DNA from: Pseudomonas parafulva
Lineage (GTDB): Bacteria > Pseudomonadota > Gammaproteobacteria > Pseudomonadales > Pseudomonadaceae
Assembly (NCBI RefSeq): GCF_000800255.1
Contig: NZ_CP009747.1
Location: forward strand, 1,798,001 to 1,862,000
DNA: 64,000 nt
Reading direction: 5' to 3'
The position numbers were made by a program, and so were the translations under genes. Shown piece after piece: positions 54,503-64,000 of the stretch. The notes beneath the pieces were generated by a model, which made no database searches, was not told the DNA's origin, and was given only the letters and a program-made list of their open reading frames with translations. Position 1 is the first letter of the stretch. Every line of letters begins with the position of its first letter.

Positions 54503-55782
54503 GCGCGAACAGTCTTGCAATGCCGAAGTCCCTGTGGGCCGCCACAGGCGCGCCTGCACCGGCCACTCCTGCGCTCGCCAGCGACACCCGCGTGGATGTC
54601 GCGATCGTGGGTGCCGGCTATACCGGTATCACCACCGCGCTGCACCTGGCTGCGGCAGGCACAACGGTGTGCGTGCTCGATGCGGGGGAGCCTGGATGGG
54701 GGGCGTCCGGGCGTAACGGTGGCCAAGTGATTCCCGGCCTCAAATACGATCCCGACGACCTGGCCAAGATGTTCGGTGCGCGTGCCGAAGCCATCATCGA
54801 GGTGGCCGGGCATGCTGCAGATGAGGTGTTTCGCTTGATCGATCACTACGGTATCGAGTGCGATGCCGTGCGCAACGGCTGGATACAACCCGCGTTCACC
54901 CCTACGGCCATGCGTGCGATCGAAAACCGCGCGCGGCAGTGGCAGCGACGCGGCGTGCCGGTGGAGATCCTCGATGCAACGGCCACTGCGAAGAGGATTG
55001 GTAGCCAAGCCTACCTGGGCGCCTGGGTCGATCCTCGGGCCGGCAGCGTTCATCCGTTGAACTTCATCAGAGGCCTTACCCGCGCCGCCCTCCAGCACGG
55101 TGCGCAGATCCATGGCCAGACCCGCGTGGTCGGGCTCAAGCGCGAAGGCGAGCGCTGGACGCTGACCACGGCCCAGGGCAACCGCGTCACTGCGCAGCGC
55201 GTCGTGCTTGCGACGGATGGCTACTCCGACGATCTATGGCCGGGTCTCAAGCAAACCGTGATCGCGGCCAACAGCTTCATCGTGTCTACCCCGCCGCTGC
55301 CCGAGGACATCGCCCAGCAGATTCTGCCGCAAGGCGAGGTCTGCTCGGATTCACGCAGGCTCCTGCTGTACTACAAGAAGGATGCGGCAGGACGTTTCCT
55401 GCTTGGCGGGCGCGGGCCTTTCTCAGAACCGAAATCCCACAACGATTTCAACCCGCTCAAGCGTGCGGTGACCTCGATATTCCCTCAGCTCCAGGGCGTT
55501 GGGTTCGAGCATCACTGGAGTGGAAGGGTGGGCCTGACCCGGGACTTCCTCCCGCACGTGCATGAACCCGAGCCGGGCTTGAGCATTCTGCTGGGTTACA
55601 ACGGCCGGGGGATCGCCATGTCCACCACGCTGGCCAAGCACCTGTCGCAACGCATTCTCGGCACGACCCAGGCTTTACCGTTTCCCATTACCACCGTGGA
55701 TCCGATCCCCTTCCACAGCCTCCAGCGTTTGTACCTGGGCGCGGGTATAGCCTGGTATCGGATGCTGGATGCCATCGCTTGA
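54499..55782 (+). CDS. FAD-dependent oxidoreductase, DAO family
   Basis: A 427-residue protein with the FAD-binding [18 protein letters not shown] (about 31-48) and the C-terminal DAO fold ([34 protein letters not shown]). Likely oxidises an amine or D-amino acid imported by the transporter; the product is unknown. The start is coupled to the ATPase stop. The longer frame to 54376 is out of place. Confidence 0.9.
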   Translation: MSANSLAMPKSLWAATGAPAPATPALASDTRVDVAIVGAGYTGITTALHLAAAGTTVCVLDAGEPGWGASGRNGGQVIPGLKYDPDDLAKMFGARAEAIIEVAGHAADEVFRLIDHYGIECDAVRNGWIQPAFTPTAMRAIENRARQWQRRGVPVEILDATATAKRIGSQAYLGAWVDPRAGSVHPLNFIRGLTRAALQHGAQIHGQTRVVGLKREGERWTLTTAQGNRVTAQRVVLATDGYSDDLWPGLKQTVIAANSFIVSTPPLPEDIAQQILPQGEVCSDSRRLLLYYKKDAAGRFLLGGRGPFSEPKSHNDFNPLKRAVTSIFPQLQGVGFEHHWSGRVGLTRDFLPHVHEPEPGLSILLGYNGRGIAMSTTLAKHLSQRILGTTQALPFPITTVDPIPFHSLQRLYLGAGIAWYRMLDAIA

Positions 55783-55875
55783 TGAGGCTGGCGTCAGGGC
55801 TTGCTCGGGCGTTGCCTGTATCGCGTCCCGAGCGATCCCGAGCGCGCACTGAAACTCGATCTGCCGTGCGCAGGG

Positions 55876-56289
55876 TTAGAAATCCACTTTGCCCCGACCC
55901 GCCTTGACCGTACTACGCCTGGCCTTGCCATCCAGGCGACGGGTCTTGGAACCCAGCGTCGGCTTGGTGGGGCGGCGTTTCTTCTCGGTCTTGCCCGCAG
56001 ACACGATCAACTCGGCAAGACGCGTCAATGCATCGGCACGGTTCTGCTCTTGGGTTCGGTACTGCTGGGCCTTGATGATCAACACGCCATCGCCGGTGAT
56101 GCGACTGTCACGCAGTGCCAGCAGGCGCTCTTTGTAGAATTCGGGCAAGGACGAGGCGCGGATGTCGAAACGCAGGTGCACGGCGCTGGACACCTTGTTG
56201 ACGTTCTGCCCACCGGCGCCTTGTGCACGAATATAAGTGAGTTCGATGTCGGCATCGGGCAGATGCACGGTATTCGAAATGGTCAGCAT
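55876..56289 (-). CDS. arfB: Alternative ribosome-rescue factor ArfB
   Basis: A 137-residue peptidyl-tRNA hydrolase that frees stalled ribosomes. The GGQ motif lies in [21 protein letters not shown] and the C-terminal basic tail ([23 protein letters not shown]) binds the empty mRNA channel. The ATG at 56289 has GAGGA upstream; the longer frame to 56733 is an artefact. The strand is opposite to its neighbours. Confidence 0.95.
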   Translation of the reverse strand: MLTISNTVHLPDADIELTYIRAQGAGGQNVNKVSSAVHLRFDIRASSLPEFYKERLLALRDSRITGDGVLIIKAQQYRTQEQNRADALTRLAELIVSAGKTEKKRRPTKPTLGSKTRRLDGKARRSTVKAGRGKVDF

Positions 56290-56512
56290 CGCAGAGTCCT
56301 CGTGATTGCCACCATTATCACAGCCTCCGGGGCTAGCCCATAGCCTGGAGAGCCGGAGGCGTGAAAACACCGAGACCCATCCGGTCCACGGGCTGCGACT
56401 ATTTTGACTGTGACCCCTCCCCTCATTCTTGTGCCAATCGCTCACCCAGGCTGCTTGCCACACCGGTTCATGCGTTAATCCCTGCTCCCCACTCCATTCG
56501 CACGCCCCGACC

Positions 56513-57571
56513 ATGCGCCGTCTTCTCGCCCTGCTGACCTGCCTGATCGCCTCTACCGGCCATGCTGCCGACTCGCCGCCGCTGTCCCGAGACATCAAGG
56601 ACTGGAACGTCACCTGCGACAACGTGCGCACCTGCACCGCCGTGTCCACCCGGCCTGCCAGCGCCGAGCTCGGTGAGTTGTATTTTCCACTGCGCATCGT
56701 GCGCAAGGCCGGGCCTGATGACGCGTTGCACATCAGCGTCTTCAGCTACAACGACCTGCATGGCGATCCGCTGATCGACTACGAATCGCTGCGCATGCCG
56801 CTGGTCGAGCGCAAGCGCGCGGACTTCGACGTGACCGAGGTACCTGAACTGCGCAGTGCGAGCGGTGCAGATGCCCTGACCTTCATCTACGCACTGCGCA
56901 ACGCCAAGCAGTTGGCCTTCAGCACCTCGGATGGTCCCTCGAGCGCCTCGCTGATCGGCATGACCGGTGCGCTGTTGTTGATGGATGAGGTGCAGGGCCG
57001 GATCGGTACCGTCACCGCGCTCGCGCGGCCGGGAGACGCGCCGGCCAGCGACGTGCCGCCGGCCCCGCCCACGCCCACGTTGCCGGTCTGGACCGCTCCG
57101 TCCTCCCTGAGTGCCACGCAGACGCAGCAGCTACTGGACACTGCCATGGCTGCGAGCCGCGGCGACTGGCAACAAGATGTCATCGAAGGCGACGAGCCCA
57201 CCGGGAAGGTTTATGCGCTGACGGACGAACAAGCGCTATTGATCGTGCAGACCGGCTGCAGCGCCTACAACTGCGATTATCGGCTGTACCTGATGCCCCT
57301 GGCGCACCCGGAACAGGTTCGTCCTGCCCCCTTCCAGACGATCGCCCAGTTGCCTGACCTGGCTCCCGACGGCAGCGTCCAATTCGATACGGCAACGGGC
57401 GAGTTGACCAGTCTGCAGTTGGCCAACGGCATGGGTGGCTGCGGTATATCGACACGCTGGCGCTATGACGGTGAGCGTTTCGTGCTCAGTCATGCCGCGC
57501 AGATGAGTGCCTGCATGGGCTTGAACGATGCCGATTGGCCGGTGCTGTGGGAGACCGCCGTACAGCCGTGA
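56513..57571 (+). CDS. DUF1176-family periplasmic protein
   Basis: A 352-residue protein with a signal peptide ([15 protein letters not shown]). The pattern [18 protein letters not shown] and [22 protein letters not shown] C-terminus fits DUF1176 proteins of Gram-negatives. Function unknown; it has Cys pairs that could form disulfides (CDNVRTC, CGISTRW). It stands alone; the convergent transporter gene ends 22 bp away. Confidence 0.85.
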   Translation: MRRLLALLTCLIASTGHAADSPPLSRDIKDWNVTCDNVRTCTAVSTRPASAELGELYFPLRIVRKAGPDDALHISVFSYNDLHGDPLIDYESLRMPLVERKRADFDVTEVPELRSASGADALTFIYALRNAKQLAFSTSDGPSSASLIGMTGALLLMDEVQGRIGTVTALARPGDAPASDVPPAPPTPTLPVWTAPSSLSATQTQQLLDTAMAASRGDWQQDVIEGDEPTGKVYALTDEQALLIVQTGCSAYNCDYRLYLMPLAHPEQVRPAPFQTIAQLPDLAPDGSVQFDTATGELTSLQLANGMGGCGISTRWRYDGERFVLSHAAQMSACMGLNDADWPVLWETAVQP

Positions 57572-57592
57572 TCGGGACCGACCTCATTGGCA

Positions 57593-58339
57593 TCACAAAA
57601 AAGGCCGCGAGGCCAACTCCAGACCCAGCACTGCCAGAAAGATCAAAAAGCACTGCTTGAAACGCTTCGGACTGATCCGCGTTCGAATGGACTGCCCAAC
57701 GAACATGCCCACCATCGCAGGAATGACAGCCAGCGTCGACAGACCCACCTGCTCGAATTTCATACCGCCATGCAGCAGCAACCCCGCAGCCAATGCCACC
57801 GTCGAGGTGGTAAAGGACAACCCAAGCGCCTGCACCAACTCGTCCCTTTCCAATCGCAACGACTGCAAATACGGAACCGCCGGCATTACGAACACACCAG
57901 TAGCGCCGGTGATGGCGCCCGTTACCAGACCTATGACCGGCGAGAGATAGCGTTCGGCACGCTGGGAAACAACGAAGGTTGTGGCGAACAGGGCATAAAG
58001 CGCGTAGATGAGCAGCGCAATACCCAAGGCAAACCCAGACCATGCCGGATTGACTGAGACAAGCAATGCCGCCGCCGGCAGCGTTCCCACGGCAATGGCA
58101 GCCTGCATGGGCCATAAGCGACGTATCAAGTGGTAGGTCCCTGGCCCGGATACGCACTGCCAGACATTGGTCACCAATGACGGAATGATCAACAGTGCGG
58201 CAGCGGCGGACGGTGGCATCGCGGTGCCGAGCAATCCCATCGCGACAGTGGGCAACCCCATACCTGTGACGCCTTTCACTGCCCCTGCGGCGATGAACGT
58301 CAACGTCAGCATCACCACTAAAAAATAGGTCTCGTTCAT
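57593..58339 (-). CDS. TauE/SafE-family anion permease
   Basis: A 248-residue membrane protein with eight helices in two halves (AGAVKGVTGMGLPTVAMGLLG and GAITGATGVFVMPAVPYLQ are the paired re-entrant motifs). Transports a sulfur or organic anion; the substrate is unknown. The ATG at 58339 is preferred over 58375. Divergent from lysR at 58429. Confidence 0.9.
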   Translation of the reverse strand: MNETYFLVVMLTLTFIAAGAVKGVTGMGLPTVAMGLLGTAMPPSAAAALLIIPSLVTNVWQCVSGPGTYHLIRRLWPMQAAIAVGTLPAAALLVSVNPAWSGFALGIALLIYALYALFATTFVVSQRAERYLSPVIGLVTGAITGATGVFVMPAVPYLQSLRLERDELVQALGLSFTTSTVALAAGLLLHGGMKFEQVGLSTLAVIPAMVGMFVGQSIRTRISPKRFKQCFLIFLAVLGLELASRPFL

Positions 58340-58428
58340 CCCTCGATTGAAGGCCATCGGACCCGGTGCGCACAATCAGGACTTTTTCCGCTACCCTTCG
58401 GGCAGTCCGAAGGGTTAAGGAGACGTTG

Positions 58429-59319
58429 ATGCGATTCGATCTAGCCGACCTTCGTCTTTTTCTCTGTGTGCTCGACGCCGGCAGCATCACCCAAGGCGCG
58501 CTGTCGGCCAACCTGGCCTTGGCATCGGCCAGTGAGCGACTGCGTAGCATGGAGGTCGATGCAGGGGTTGCCCTCCTGGAGCGCCATTCACGCGGCGTCA
58601 CCGCAACCCAGGCGGGCGAAGCGGTTGCCCACCATGCTCGGCTCATACTGCAACAACAAGCCGTTCTGAAAGGTGAACTCAGGGGATTTGCATCGGGTGC
58701 TCACGGCACACTGGCCTTGTACGCGAACACGGCAGCACTGACCCATTTCCTCCCCCCGAGACTTGCCGATTGGCTGGCTGACCGGCCACACCTGCATATG
58801 GACTTGCGCGAGCGAACCAGCGCAGAGATCGTGCAAGGGGTCACCGCCGGATTGATCGAAGCGGGCATCGTGTCAGATTCATCCAACGCTGCGGACCTGT
58901 GTGTTCGCCCAATTGCACGGGACCACCTCGTGCTCATCGTGCCCGCCACTCACCCGCTCGCCACGCGCAAAGCAGTGCATTTTCTTGAAGTGCTCAATGA
59001 GACATTTGTCGGCCTGGCTTCGGGTAATGCCCTGCAGGACCACCTTGAAGATCAAGCCAAGGCCCTTGGCCGTCGATTGACGCTGCGCATCCAGATGAAG
59101 ACCTTCGATGGACTGTGCACGATGGTCAACCGGGGGATCGGAGTGGCAATCTTGCCTCAGTGCATCGCTGCCCGACATCGACGGCGTCACTCATACTCGA
59201 CCTTGGCCATCGAGGATGAGTGGGCGCGCCGCCAATTGTGTGTGGTCTACCGAGAGTGGCTGACATTGTCGCCAGCCATGCAAAGCTTGCTGGAGCACTT
59301 GGGTGCCTGTGCCGATTGA
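58429..59319 (+). CDS. LysR-family transcriptional regulator
   Basis: A 296-residue regulator with the N-terminal winged helix (DLRLFLCVLDAGSITQGALSANLALASASERLRSME) and an effector domain. It is divergent from the TauE gene, 89 bp apart, and likely controls it. AAGGAGA ribosome site. Confidence 0.93.
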   Translation: MRFDLADLRLFLCVLDAGSITQGALSANLALASASERLRSMEVDAGVALLERHSRGVTATQAGEAVAHHARLILQQQAVLKGELRGFASGAHGTLALYANTAALTHFLPPRLADWLADRPHLHMDLRERTSAEIVQGVTAGLIEAGIVSDSSNAADLCVRPIARDHLVLIVPATHPLATRKAVHFLEVLNETFVGLASGNALQDHLEDQAKALGRRLTLRIQMKTFDGLCTMVNRGIGVAILPQCIAARHRRRHSYSTLAIEDEWARRQLCVVYREWLTLSPAMQSLLEHLGACAD

Positions 59320-59446
59320 CCCCATCGTTTCAGCATGAAGAACAGCCCATCCCCAATAAAACTTTCAGCGCCCCGCACCACTCAACCAGGCACTGCGCCA
59401 CTCTCTGTACAGGGCGCGCCGTTCCTCAACTGCGTAGGTAGAAACG

Positions 59447-60715
59447 ATGATCGCTCGATGGCGCTGGGCTTTGGGTCAAATGACCAAGCGACTGTGGTTC
59501 CGTGCCACGCTGTTCTCGCTGACCGGCGTGATCACCGCGCTGCTCGCCATCACCTTGCGCGATTTCGTACCCCCCACGCTACCGGCGAAAATCGGCGCCG
59601 ATTCGGTCGACAAGATCCTGGGCATCATCGCGTCGAGCATGCTGGCGGTCACCACCTTTTCACTGAGCACCGTGGTCTCCGCCTACAGCGCCGCCAGCAA
59701 TGGCGTCACACCCCGGGCGACCACCCTGGTGATGGAGGACTCCACCACCCAGAACGCCCTTGCGACGTTCATTGGATCGTTCCTGTTCAGTCTGGTCGGC
59801 ATCATCGCGCTGAGTACCGGTGCTTACGGCGCGCAAGGCCGGGTCGTGTTGTTCGCCGTGACCCTGGTCATGATCGTGCTGATCATCTACACCCTGCTGC
59901 GCTGGATCGACCACTTGTCCACGCTCGGCAGAGTCGGTGAAACCATCGACCGGGTCGAGCGCGCGACCCTCGCAGCCCTTGAGCAGCGTGCCCGCTGGCC
60001 GTTCATGGGGGCCGCCCCTTACCCCGTCGACGTCGCCCTCCCCGCGCAGGCAATGACGATCGTCAGCGTGGACACCGGCTATGTCCAGCACATCGATGTG
60101 AGCGCGCTCGCGGTGGTTGCCAAGCGGCACGACGTCGAGATCTACCTCGAGGTACTGCCTGGCAGCTTTGTCCACCTGGGTGCGCCCCTGGCACGCCTGC
60201 TCAACACGTCCTCAGCCAGCAGCGACCTGGAAACTGAACTGCGCCACGCGATCACCGTGGGGCTGCGCCGCACCTTCGATCAAGACCCGCGTTTCGGCCT
60301 GTCGGTGCTGGCAGAGATCGCCTCGCGCGCCCTGTCCCCGGCCACCAATGACTCCGGTACGGTCATCGATGTGATCGGTCGCGGGGTGCGCTGCTTCTCT
60401 AAATGGGCTCTTCAGCCCGCCGACACCGATGACATCGACGCACACTGCCGGCGCGTGCATGTACGCTGCGTTGAGGTACACGACCTGTTCGACGACTTCT
60501 TCACCTTGATCGCTCGTGACGGCGCGGGCCTGCTGGAAATCGACATCCGCATGATCAAGGCCTTGATCAGCTTGACCGAAATCGACTCCGCCCGCTTCGG
60601 CACGCAGTGCCGGTTGCACGCGGCACTGCTGGTCAAACGCGCCGAGACAGCGCTGGTCCTGGATGAGGAGAAGACACGGCTCAGGGCCGTGGCCGCCCCC
60701 TTACTGACTGAGTGA
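59447..60715 (+). CDS. DUF2254-family membrane protein
   Basis: A 422-residue protein with about four membrane helices in the N-terminal third (LFSLTGVITALLAI, VVLFAVTLVMIVLII) and a soluble remainder (GTVIDVIGRGVRCFSKW). DUF2254 is widespread in Proteobacteria and has no known function. The start has GTAGG-type upstream sequence. Confidence 0.88.
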   Translation: MIARWRWALGQMTKRLWFRATLFSLTGVITALLAITLRDFVPPTLPAKIGADSVDKILGIIASSMLAVTTFSLSTVVSAYSAASNGVTPRATTLVMEDSTTQNALATFIGSFLFSLVGIIALSTGAYGAQGRVVLFAVTLVMIVLIIYTLLRWIDHLSTLGRVGETIDRVERATLAALEQRARWPFMGAAPYPVDVALPAQAMTIVSVDTGYVQHIDVSALAVVAKRHDVEIYLEVLPGSFVHLGAPLARLLNTSSASSDLETELRHAITVGLRRTFDQDPRFGLSVLAEIASRALSPATNDSGTVIDVIGRGVRCFSKWALQPADTDDIDAHCRRVHVRCVEVHDLFDDFFTLIARDGAGLLEIDIRMIKALISLTEIDSARFGTQCRLHAALLVKRAETALVLDEEKTRLRAVAAPLLTE

Positions 60716-60737
60716 CCGGCTCAGCCAGCACCGGCAC

Positions 60738-62030
60738 TTACGGCGCGGCGACCCGGCCGCGCACCGCCATCTTGCGGTACAGCACCAGCGTTGCGCTCAA
60801 CGCGCACAGCGCGGCGAAGGTCACCCAGTACGCGGGCGCGGCCTTGTCGCCAGTCTCATGAATCAGCCAGGTCGACATCGCTGGGGTGAAGCCGCCGAAC
60901 AGCGCCGTCGCCAGGCTATAGGCCAGCGAGAACCCCGCCACCTTCACATCCTCGGGCATGATTTCGGTCAGCGCGGGGATCATCGCGCCGTTGTACATCG
61001 CGTACAGGAACGAGAACCACAGCAGCACTTCCAGCATGTGCGCGAAGCTCGCCGCTTGCGCCAGGTAGGAAAGCGCCGGATAAGCCGTGAACACGGTCAG
61101 CACGGTCATGGCGATGAGCATCGGCTTGCGTCCGAAGCGGTCGCTGAGCGTGCCGCCGATCGGCAGCCAGAAGAAGTTCGACACCCCGACCAGCAGCGTC
61201 ACCAACAAGGCATCGGTGGTGCTCAGGTTGAGAACGGTCTTGCCGAAAGTCGGCGCATACACCGTGATGAGGTAGAACGCGCTGGTGGTCATCGCCACCA
61301 TCAGCATGCCACCCACCACCACGCCCCAGTTCTGGCCGAGTGTGGCAATCACCTGCTTCATGGTCGGGCGATGGCTGCGGTTTTCGAAGGCTTCAGTTTC
61401 TTGCAGGTTGCGGCGCAGGAAAAAGATGAAGGGAATGATCAGGCACGCCACGGCGAACGGTATGCGCCAGCCCCACTCGCTGATCTGCAAGGGCTGCAGC
61501 GACTGATTCAAGGCATAACCCAAGGCGGCGGCAACGATGATTGCCACCTGCTGACTGCCAGACTGCCAGCTGGTGTAGAAGCCCTTTTTGCCGGGTGTGG
61601 CCATTTCGGCGAGATAGACCGAAACACCGCCCAGCTCTGCCCCGGCGGAGAAGCCTTGCAGCAACCGCCCGATCAGCACCAGCAGCGGCGCCCAGTAGCC
61701 AATGGTGGCAAAGCCGGGCACCAGCACGATCAGCAGCGTGCCACTGGCCATGATCGACAGCGTCACGATCAGGCCTTTGCGCCGACCGACGTCGTCGATG
61801 TAGGCCCCCAGGACGATGGCGCCCAGCGGGCGCATGAGAAAGCCTGCACCGAAGACGGCGAAGGTCATCATCAAGGACGCGAACTCGCTGGAGGCCGGGA
61901 AGAAGGCCCCCGCGATCTGGGTGGCATAGAAGCCGAACAGGAAAAAGTCGAATTGTTCGAGGAAGTTACCCGAGGTGACGCGAAACACCGCAGCGGCTTT
62001 GGACCGAGCGGCGTGAGGTGACGCAGGCAT
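60738..62030 (-). CDS. MFS metabolite:H+ symporter (citrate/dicarboxylate type)
   Basis: A 430-residue twelve-helix transporter. Motifs [23 protein letters not shown] and [15 protein letters not shown] are the MHS subfamily signatures, and the loop DRFGRKPML repeats in the second half. Imports an organic acid with protons. The ATG at 62030 has GGAG upstream. Confidence 0.9.
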   Translation of the reverse strand: MPASPHAARSKAAAVFRVTSGNFLEQFDFFLFGFYATQIAGAFFPASSEFASLMMTFAVFGAGFLMRPLGAIVLGAYIDDVGRRKGLIVTLSIMASGTLLIVLVPGFATIGYWAPLLVLIGRLLQGFSAGAELGGVSVYLAEMATPGKKGFYTSWQSGSQQVAIIVAAALGYALNQSLQPLQISEWGWRIPFAVACLIIPFIFFLRRNLQETEAFENRSHRPTMKQVIATLGQNWGVVVGGMLMVAMTTSAFYLITVYAPTFGKTVLNLSTTDALLVTLLVGVSNFFWLPIGGTLSDRFGRKPMLIAMTVLTVFTAYPALSYLAQAASFAHMLEVLLWFSFLYAMYNGAMIPALTEIMPEDVKVAGFSLAYSLATALFGGFTPAMSTWLIHETGDKAAPAYWVTFAALCALSATLVLYRKMAVRGRVAAP

Positions 62031-62142
62031 AGACGGTTCTCCAGCGTAAATCTTCTTGGTGTTGTGCACTTTACCGTCTGGAGTATGCCGGACACATCCT
62101 GAAACGATTAATGAAATCTGTTCATGCCACCCCTGGCGCTGT

Positions 62143-62748
62143 TCAGGGGTTCTCGGTCCAGTCGAACGCCATCTGCCGGGCCGTGCGCTCGGCCAAGGCT
62201 CGGCTGTGAAGACGCTCGACCAAGTGCAGGCTCATGTCGATACCGGCGCTGATGCCGGCCGAGGTGACCAAGGCGCCTTGGTCGACCCAGCGCACGTCCT
62301 CGAGCACGTCCAATGCCGGGAACATGGCCTTCAGATCAGCGATGTCTTCCCAGTGAGTGGTCGCCTGCAGGCCATCGAGCTTGCCGGTGCGGGCCAGCAG
62401 GAACGCGCCGGTGCACACCGACGCCACCGTGCGATCAGGCCGGCACTGTTCACGGATCCAGTCGATCACCTCGGCTTTGGCCAGCTCAGCAGTGACCACA
62501 CCGCCCGGCACGATCAGGCAATCCAGCGTCGGGTGGTCGTTGATGCTGTAGTCGGGATCGATCTTCAAACCTGCGCGGGCATGAACGGCCGTCCGCGTGC
62601 GGCCGAGGGTGAAGACGCAGAACAGCGGCTGCTCGCTGGCAGCGCTGCGTTCGTGCATGCGTGTAGCCGTGGTGAAGACTTCGTACGGTCCTGCAAAGTC
62701 CAGCACTTCGACGTCATCGAAGACGTAGATACCGATATTCAGCGACAT
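62143..62748 (-). CDS. DJ-1/PfpI-family protein
   Basis: A 201-residue protein with the nucleophile elbow VCTGAFLLA (Cys about 111) and the acidic residue at ... DFAGPYEV near the N-terminus, as in isonitrile hydratase-type members. The likely activity is hydration or a chaperone-type role; not assigned. Confidence 0.85.
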   Translation of the reverse strand: MSLNIGIYVFDDVEVLDFAGPYEVFTTATRMHERSAASEQPLFCVFTLGRTRTAVHARAGLKIDPDYSINDHPTLDCLIVPGGVVTAELAKAEVIDWIREQCRPDRTVASVCTGAFLLARTGKLDGLQATTHWEDIADLKAMFPALDVLEDVRWVDQGALVTSAGISAGIDMSLHLVERLHSRALAERTARQMAFDWTENP

Positions 62749-62781
62749 TCAAGATCACTCCATGGCACGGCGGACAAAGGC

Positions 62782-63186
62782 TCAGGCGAACAGTTGCAAG
62801 GCGTCGTCCGTCCACTCATGCCCTTCTTCGGACCAACCTTTGCCGACGGCAGGCGGGAAGCCGGTGCGGCAGTAACCGCGTTTGGCCTGGAAGTCGAAAA
62901 TGGCGTGGGGGAAGTCGTTGATCAGCAGCACGGCTTTGAGGTGATCCTCGGACCAGCCGATCTTGACCTGCGAGGCTTTGTCGCGGTCGGAAATCTGCTC
63001 GACGTTATAGATGTGCAGCGCGTCCTGAATCGGGTTTTCAGCGCACGACGTGTCCAGAGCGTAGAAATAACCCGTCTCGCCATCATCTTCAAAGACCACG
63101 ACATAGGCGCCCTGCTGCGCGGGGGCTTCAGCGACCAACTCGGTGCCGGGAAACAATTCGCTGTCTGCTGCTAGATAGATTGGCAT
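62782..63186 (-). CDS. DUF2251-family protein
   Basis: A 134-residue soluble protein (ELVAEAPAQQGAYVVVFEDDGETGYFYAL, HAIFDFQAKRGYCRTGFPP). No known function. The ATG at 63186 has AAGGA about 9 bp upstream; the ATG at 63195 is too near it. Confidence 0.8.
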   Translation of the reverse strand: MPIYLAADSELFPGTELVAEAPAQQGAYVVVFEDDGETGYFYALDTSCAENPIQDALHIYNVEQISDRDKASQVKIGWSEDHLKAVLLINDFPHAIFDFQAKRGYCRTGFPPAVGKGWSEEGHEWTDDALQLFA

Positions 63187-63304
63187 CAGTTCCATCCTTG
63201 CTGTCGATAAAGACCTCGATCATGGTTCAGGTTCGCCAATCACTGCAAGCGGCCAGGCGCGCCGGATCGGTTGACGCATGGCCGACATAAATGCTCAGAT
63301 GCGC

Positions 63305-63490
63305 CCCTTGTTTCAGGTGTCCCCGGCCGCCGCGTCGGGGATTAAACGGGAAGCCGGTGCCTCGCCCTTGGCGAGCAGTCCGGCGCTGCCCCCGCAACGG
63401 TAGGCGAGCGAGACATTCGATACACCACTGTGCCCAGGGCATGGGAAGGTGAATGTCTCAGGTTCCTCGCAAGCCCGGAGACCGGCCTGC
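63305..63490 (+). ncRNA. Cobalamin riboswitch
   Basis: Conserved blocks: AAACGGGAAGCCGGTG, GCTGCCCCCGCAACGGTA (B12 box), CCACTG and AAGCCCGGAGACCGGCC in order and spacing expected of the cobalamin aptamer. It lies before the ABC ATPase gene at 63614, which it probably controls. Confidence 0.92.
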
Positions 63491-63613
63491 TGCAGCTATT
63501 GGCAACTCCCGCGGCGGGCGGGCACTGGCCGGTTTTCGCGAGCGTCTGCGCGCGTCACCCGCGTGCACCTGCGCCGTAGGGGAATCTTCAATTCCGCGAT
63601 GGTCGGCTCGTGC

Positions 63614-64000
63614 ATGTCCTGCCCTACCCTGCATCTCCACGCGCTGCACTGGTCGCCTCACGGCGCGCCACGGCCATTGCTGGACAACATCGATCTGCAC
63701 GTTGGTCCTGGCGAGTTCGTCGGCCTGATCGGCCCCAACGGCAGCGGCAAGACTAGCCTGCTGCGGTGTGCCTACCGCTTCAGCCGGCCCGATGCCGGCC
63801 AGGTACGACTCGAAGGTGAAGACATCTGGCAGCGCACGCCGCGCTGGGCTGCCCAGCGCATCGCCGTGATGCTGCAGGAATTTCCCGAAGACTTCGGGCT
63901 TAGCGTGCGCGACGTGGTGGCCATGGGCCGAACACCGCACCAGGGCTGGTTCGATGGCGACGCCGATACCGCGCTGATCGACACCACGCTGGACCGCCTG
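63614..64000 (+). CDS. ABC transporter ATP-binding protein, vitamin B12/iron-siderophore type (partial)
   Basis: Runs off the right edge. The 129 visible codons show Walker A GPNGSGKTS and a Q-loop (MLQEFPEDFGLSVRDVVAMGR), typical of BtuD/FecE-type ATPases. The riboswitch upstream suggests cobalamin or a precursor as substrate. The start is an ATG at 63614; an in-frame ATG also lies at 63599. Confidence 0.85.
   Translation, partial: MSCPTLHLHALHWSPHGAPRPLLDNIDLHVGPGEFVGLIGPNGSGKTSLLRCAYRFSRPDAGQVRLEGEDIWQRTPRWAAQRIAVMLQEFPEDFGLSVRDVVAMGRTPHQGWFDGDADTALIDTTLDRL

Noticed and set aside
1..64000. CRISPR arrays, tRNA and rRNA genes
   Set aside because: No regularly spaced repeats, and no tRNA cloverleaf or rRNA segments were seen by eye; a tRNA scan and repeat finder would settle this.

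Overview
The window reads as a Pseudomonas chromosome (P. putida or P. fluorescens type): GC-rich backbone genes on both sides of a long, lower-GC, mosaic island. No rRNA, tRNA or CRISPR array was seen.

Layout. (1) 35-8670, minus strand: a compact chemotaxis operon, transcribed mcp - cheY - STAS - cheA - mcp - cheW - cheR - cheD - cheB, with a sigma-28 (FliA)-like promoter in front. (2) 8948-20742, minus strand: an ebo (EDB) metabolite-export cluster, eboD-eboC-eboA-eboB-eboE-eboF. EboD carries an N-terminal DedA/VTT membrane domain. The cluster continues into a periplasmic mono-haem protein, a 797-residue orphan and a ScyD/ScyE-like beta-propeller. (3) About 22.54-50.12 kb: a mobile defence-type island. 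At its right end are three overlapping genes that I recognise as the Gamma-Mobile-Trio (gmtY, gmtZ, gmtX). A 15-bp perfect inverted repeat at 22537-22551 and 50106-50120 is a candidate for the island ends. (4) 50.3 kb to the end: backbone again, with a lipoprotein, a decayed PEP-mutase gene, an IclR-regulated amino-acid ABC transporter plus FAD oxidase, arfB, a DUF1176 protein, a TauE/LysR pair, DUF2254, an MFS symporter, a DJ-1/PfpI protein, DUF2251, and a cobalamin riboswitch before an ABC ATPase that runs off the window.

Island cargo. A SIR2 anti-phage-type gene (about 1272 codons when rejoined) is cut in two, at 34227-37698 and 27068-27422, by a 6804-bp element at 27423-34226. The element has IS66-type terminal repeats, an 8-bp target duplication (AAACATGT), tnpABC, and a fluoride-resistance block: fluoride riboswitch, crcB, DUF190 and inorganic pyrophosphatase, plus a LysR/TDT anion transporter pair and a uracil-DNA-glycosylase-like gene. 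Beside it, three co-oriented genes (HNH endonuclease, HEPN-like protein with an Rx4H motif, and a phosphoribosyltransferase-TOPRIM fusion) form a candidate undescribed defence system. The rest is an XRE regulator, a further tyrosine recombinase, a lone MbcA/ParS-type antitoxin, a group II intron remnant, and decayed oprD-, zinc-protein- and sirtuin-like fragments.

How parts work together. The chemotaxis operon is a complete signalling and adaptation module. The Ebo enzymes are known in other bacteria to move a biosynthetic precursor to the periplasm, so the linked haem protein and beta-propeller may finish a product there. The fluoride genes form one riboswitch-controlled unit that exports fluoride and supplies pyrophosphatase, a fluoride-sensitive enzyme.
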